DNA of 64,000 bases, taken from positions 761,730,648 through 761,794,647 of the forward strand of contig NC_081414.1 in NCBI RefSeq assembly GCF_030272615.1. The letters are read 5' to 3'. The first letter of the stretch is position 1. Each line of letters begins with the position of its first letter. Shown piece by piece: positions 61,590 to 64,000 of the stretch. Under the pieces are notes generated by a model. It saw only the letters and a program-made list of their open reading frames with translations. It searched no databases and was not told where the DNA came from. This DNA comes from Cryptomeria japonica. Its lineage: Eukaryota > Streptophyta > Pinopsida > Cupressales > Cupressaceae. A program made the translations under genes and the position numbers.

Positions 61590-61860
61590 TTGTCTTACAA
61601 ATAATCTTATGGGCTTTTATACAAAATTTGGCATTACAATATATGCGATTCAACCCATCACCATTTTAATATACAAATCATCTCATGGGCTTTTATACAA
61701 AATTTGGCATTACAATATGTGCGATTCAGTTCATCGCTATTTTAATATACAAAATTTGGCATGTACATATGTACAAATTAGCTCATTGCCACTTAAATAT
61801 ACAAAATTATGCCCCTAAACATGTAAAAATCAGCTCATGGGCATTTATATATACAAAAAA
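61590..61860. repeat. 76-bp tandem repeat, about 3 diverged copies
   Basis: ATCTTATGGGCTTTTATAC at 61604 recurs as ATCTCATGGGCTTTTATAC at 61680 (76 bp); TACAAAATTTGGCAT recurs three times and GCTCATGGGCATTTATAT near 61830 is a further diverged unit. ORFs over this array are by-products. Confidence 0.85.
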
Positions 61861-61928
61861 TGAATATAGAACAATTCGTCGATAATTTATACAAAATTCT
61901 CAAAATCATTCTACTCTAAACCATAGAA

Positions 61929-64000
61929 TCAATCAAGTAAGCCTTCAGGATCGGCTCTAACCCATATTGTGTCAAGTATTACCTCGTGGTCAGATTCATG
62001 AACTTTCCATAAAATCTTGTTATGAGGTCTACCACGATACTTCATCAAATGAATATTTGTTGCAACAACAAGGTTAGAGAAATGAAGAATATGTCTGTGT
62101 GTTTCAAAGTCCTTGAACAACCATACATCAAAATTCTTGATAGGGTATCTCTGAAGCCATGTCCCTATCATGACAATAGACCCTATTGGGTCCTCAATAC
62201 CCTCTTTGTCAATGATTGTGGTTGTCAGTTTTCTTTTAGGCTCAACATAATGACACAAATAGTAATTTGTTCCTTCTTCATTGTTCTCTTCTGAAACAAC
62301 TACATACACATGACCTGGATTTTATAAAGTGTTAATTAATACCAAAAATAAAGTATGATGTACAACAAAATGAACCAAAAAGAATACAAGCAAAAAAATT
62401 AACTCAAAAAATCACTTGAATCCACTAGGTCAGATACATGGTCATAATCCACTGATGTCTCCATTGGGCTCAATTGTAGTGCTTTGGGAATTTGATATGA
62501 ATCAATGGGAACCAACGGTCTACAAGACCATTTGTCAACCCACTCTTCTAATTCACATTCTTCCCACAAACAATACATGCATGAAGAGAAAAAACATACC
62601 ATCTGTCTCGTATAAATTACCAGTGAACTTGAATTTGAACTCATAAATGAGTGCATGTCACTCAATCCTACAACTGTACAACAATCTAGATAGTTTTCAA
62701 TGCTAGATTCAGTAATCAACCAAAAATATCTACGAACCAATGATGTACCTAGATTACCTAGACCCATCATAGACTTACACCATCGCACAATTGTTTCTGC
62801 ATCTACCAACTCAGCACTACCTTCGTACTTCAATTCTTCCTTGGCTAGGGCTCTTTTCACACATGCTCCTGCACCATTGTGCTCTCCCTTACCATGTCCA
62901 GCCTCAGTGAAATTCCAAAAATGTTGTACACTGCTTATCACATGCATCCTTGTCAGCCAATAAAACATCCTTGCATTCTTGAATTGTGCAGTGCAATTAT
63001 CTGACCATATTAAGTGTCGGTTGTATCGTATGTTCCTTTCCCTTAAACTATCATAGAAAACTTTAAAGCATCCTTGTACAAACTCCGATGAATGAGTACG
63101 ATCATCACTCAAGTAGAAGTGATACTCTCTTACAACCTTTCTATCCTCCTCTGTTCTATCATCTGCATGCATGAGTGCTATGTGTAAAAAAATAGAAACT
63201 TGTGTAGAGTGATAATACATGGATTGCACTTCATTTTGAGGTTGTAGTGTATAATTTTTAGTGAAATCAATGATAGAGATAATGGTGCCAAGAGGAAATG
63301 TGTCCTTACACAACTTGAATTGCTCATCTAACCATTGAGCTCTATGTGTATGGATTATGTACTCATAAACTAGTTTCTCTTGAAAAATTTTCATAAATTG
63401 AGCTACACATCATTTTTCACTAGCTCACATCTCTTCAAATCTTTTCCATCTTTAACTCCATATGTGACTGTCTTGTATTTTCCAAAAGAAACTAGTTTCA
63501 TACCAATTTCATGTGTGCTCTCCAAATGTATGCATCTTGGTAAACATTGCAAACCACCACATATAGCACAAGAACCTTCCAAACATGGCATCTTATAATA
63601 AATGCAACCATCATGTCTATTACATAACACACTTGAAATAAATTCTCTTTCCGACTTAGGAGGTGCTTGTATATTACATTCCTACAAAACATCGTTAGTG
63701 TGCAAAGTAAACAAATACGACGAAAAATATCATAATGCATGGAGAATTCAATATCCATCCTACAACAACATGTGGTGCGTACATGATTAATCTTAATATA
63801 AAAAGGTTTTGCCATTTCAAAAAATCTTTGAGAAATTTTTATTTGAGGAAACTTTTGAAGGAATCTTTCATAAAATTTAGTTTGAGTCATATCCAAATAG
63901 TGTTTCACATGTGGCTCACGATTTTTAGACCCAATTCGCCTTCTAACAACATCTCTTTGGTTGGGCGATACTCTTGTGTTGTCATGCCAAAAATTTTCAA
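61929..64000 (-). pseudogene. Putative DDE transposase, three exons seen, N-terminus outside window
   Basis: Exons on minus: beyond 64000 to about 63719, 63681 to about 62404, and 62314-61929. Introns: 63682-63718 (ACTAACG branch site and TTTTGTAG acceptor visible, but only 37 bp, so perhaps partly deleted) and 62315-62403. The N-terminal part reads YERFLQKFPQIKIS and RTTCCCR. The RNase H-like core, numbered from the ATG at 63394, has DFTKNY (D43), LSDDRTH, IWSDNCTAQFKN (D132) and EAGHGKGEHNGAGACVKRAL (E171/N173). These match an HGKG-x2-DG-type transposase-like family also known in animals; I cannot name the superfamily. A Cys/Trp-rich block (CMYCLWEECELEEW) and a C-terminal exon with LCHYVEPK and DTIWVRAD follow. 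One frameshift lies near 63405-63415. Confidence 0.65.

Larger units (their letters stand above)
56995..64000. mobile_element. Large DNA transposon, left end and two genes (right end outside window)
   Basis: Interrupts the interior of the second copia element near 56995. The left end carries subterminal repeats (57043-57245). A ten-exon gene runs on + (57374-59909) and a transposase gene on minus (61929 to beyond 64000); between them lie three tandem arrays. Cut-and-paste nature is inferred from the transposase-like core and subterminal repeats. The terminal inverted repeat and target duplication cannot be checked without the right end. Confidence 0.65.

Noticed and set aside
61346-61885. Overlapping + strand ORFs of 66-107 codons
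   Set aside because: They fall in the 76-bp repeat and AT-rich DNA, and the composition is not protein-like.

Overview
This is repeat-rich nuclear DNA of a seed plant. The mix points that way: plant L1-type LINE, Ty1-copia with initiator-tRNA-Met primer sites, chromodomain Ty3-gypsy, Tat-like gypsy and a G-type lectin receptor-kinase pseudogene. Dense nesting, very long LTRs, many solo or broken elements and heavy nonsense decay suggest a large, slowly purged genome such as a gymnosperm; that is an inference. I found no intact host gene, no rRNA or tRNA gene and no CRISPR.

West half (1-33060): one old LINE on the + strand is split into three pieces (1-880, 8245-8640, 28473-about 33060). A Ty1-copia element (881-8239, minus strand, TSD ATGTA) split its ORF1. 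A chromodomain Ty3-gypsy element with 4.4-kb LTRs (8641-28472, minus strand, gag deleted) sits between ORF1 and ORF2. The left LTR of that gypsy element holds a pol-less LTR element (12174-20067, minus strand) coding a four-zinc-knuckle gag and an uncharacterised ORF of about 1,130 codons. One LTR of the pol-less element appears to hold a further solo LTR (about 12735-14193).

Middle (33060-40790): LINE-flanking sequence, an unidentified ORF, a clean solo copia LTR (35200-36583, TSD ATATA), a receptor-kinase pseudogene, AT-rich DNA with microsatellites, and the tail of another pol-less coiled-coil ORF.

East half (40790-64000): an array of about twelve phased hairpins (40791-41740) with a conserved GTGGGATAAG / CTTATCCCAC core lies upstream of a 5'-leader intron and a decayed ORF of about 1,300 codons (42234-46143) of unknown function. 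Downstream, a copia LTR (46461-46939 and 56109-56869) was split by a Tat-like non-autonomous LTR element (46940-56103, TSD GATTG). The copia internal region was then entered by a large DNA transposon (about 56995 to beyond 64000) with subterminal GCGTACGC repeats, a ten-exon gene on + and a DDE-type transposase gene on minus. These two genes converge on three separate tandem arrays.

All genes here are mobile-element genes or pseudogenes; they do not form a host pathway. The least explained parts are the hairpin array with its linked ORF, the two pol-less elements with large unknown ORFs, and the two-gene DNA transposon.
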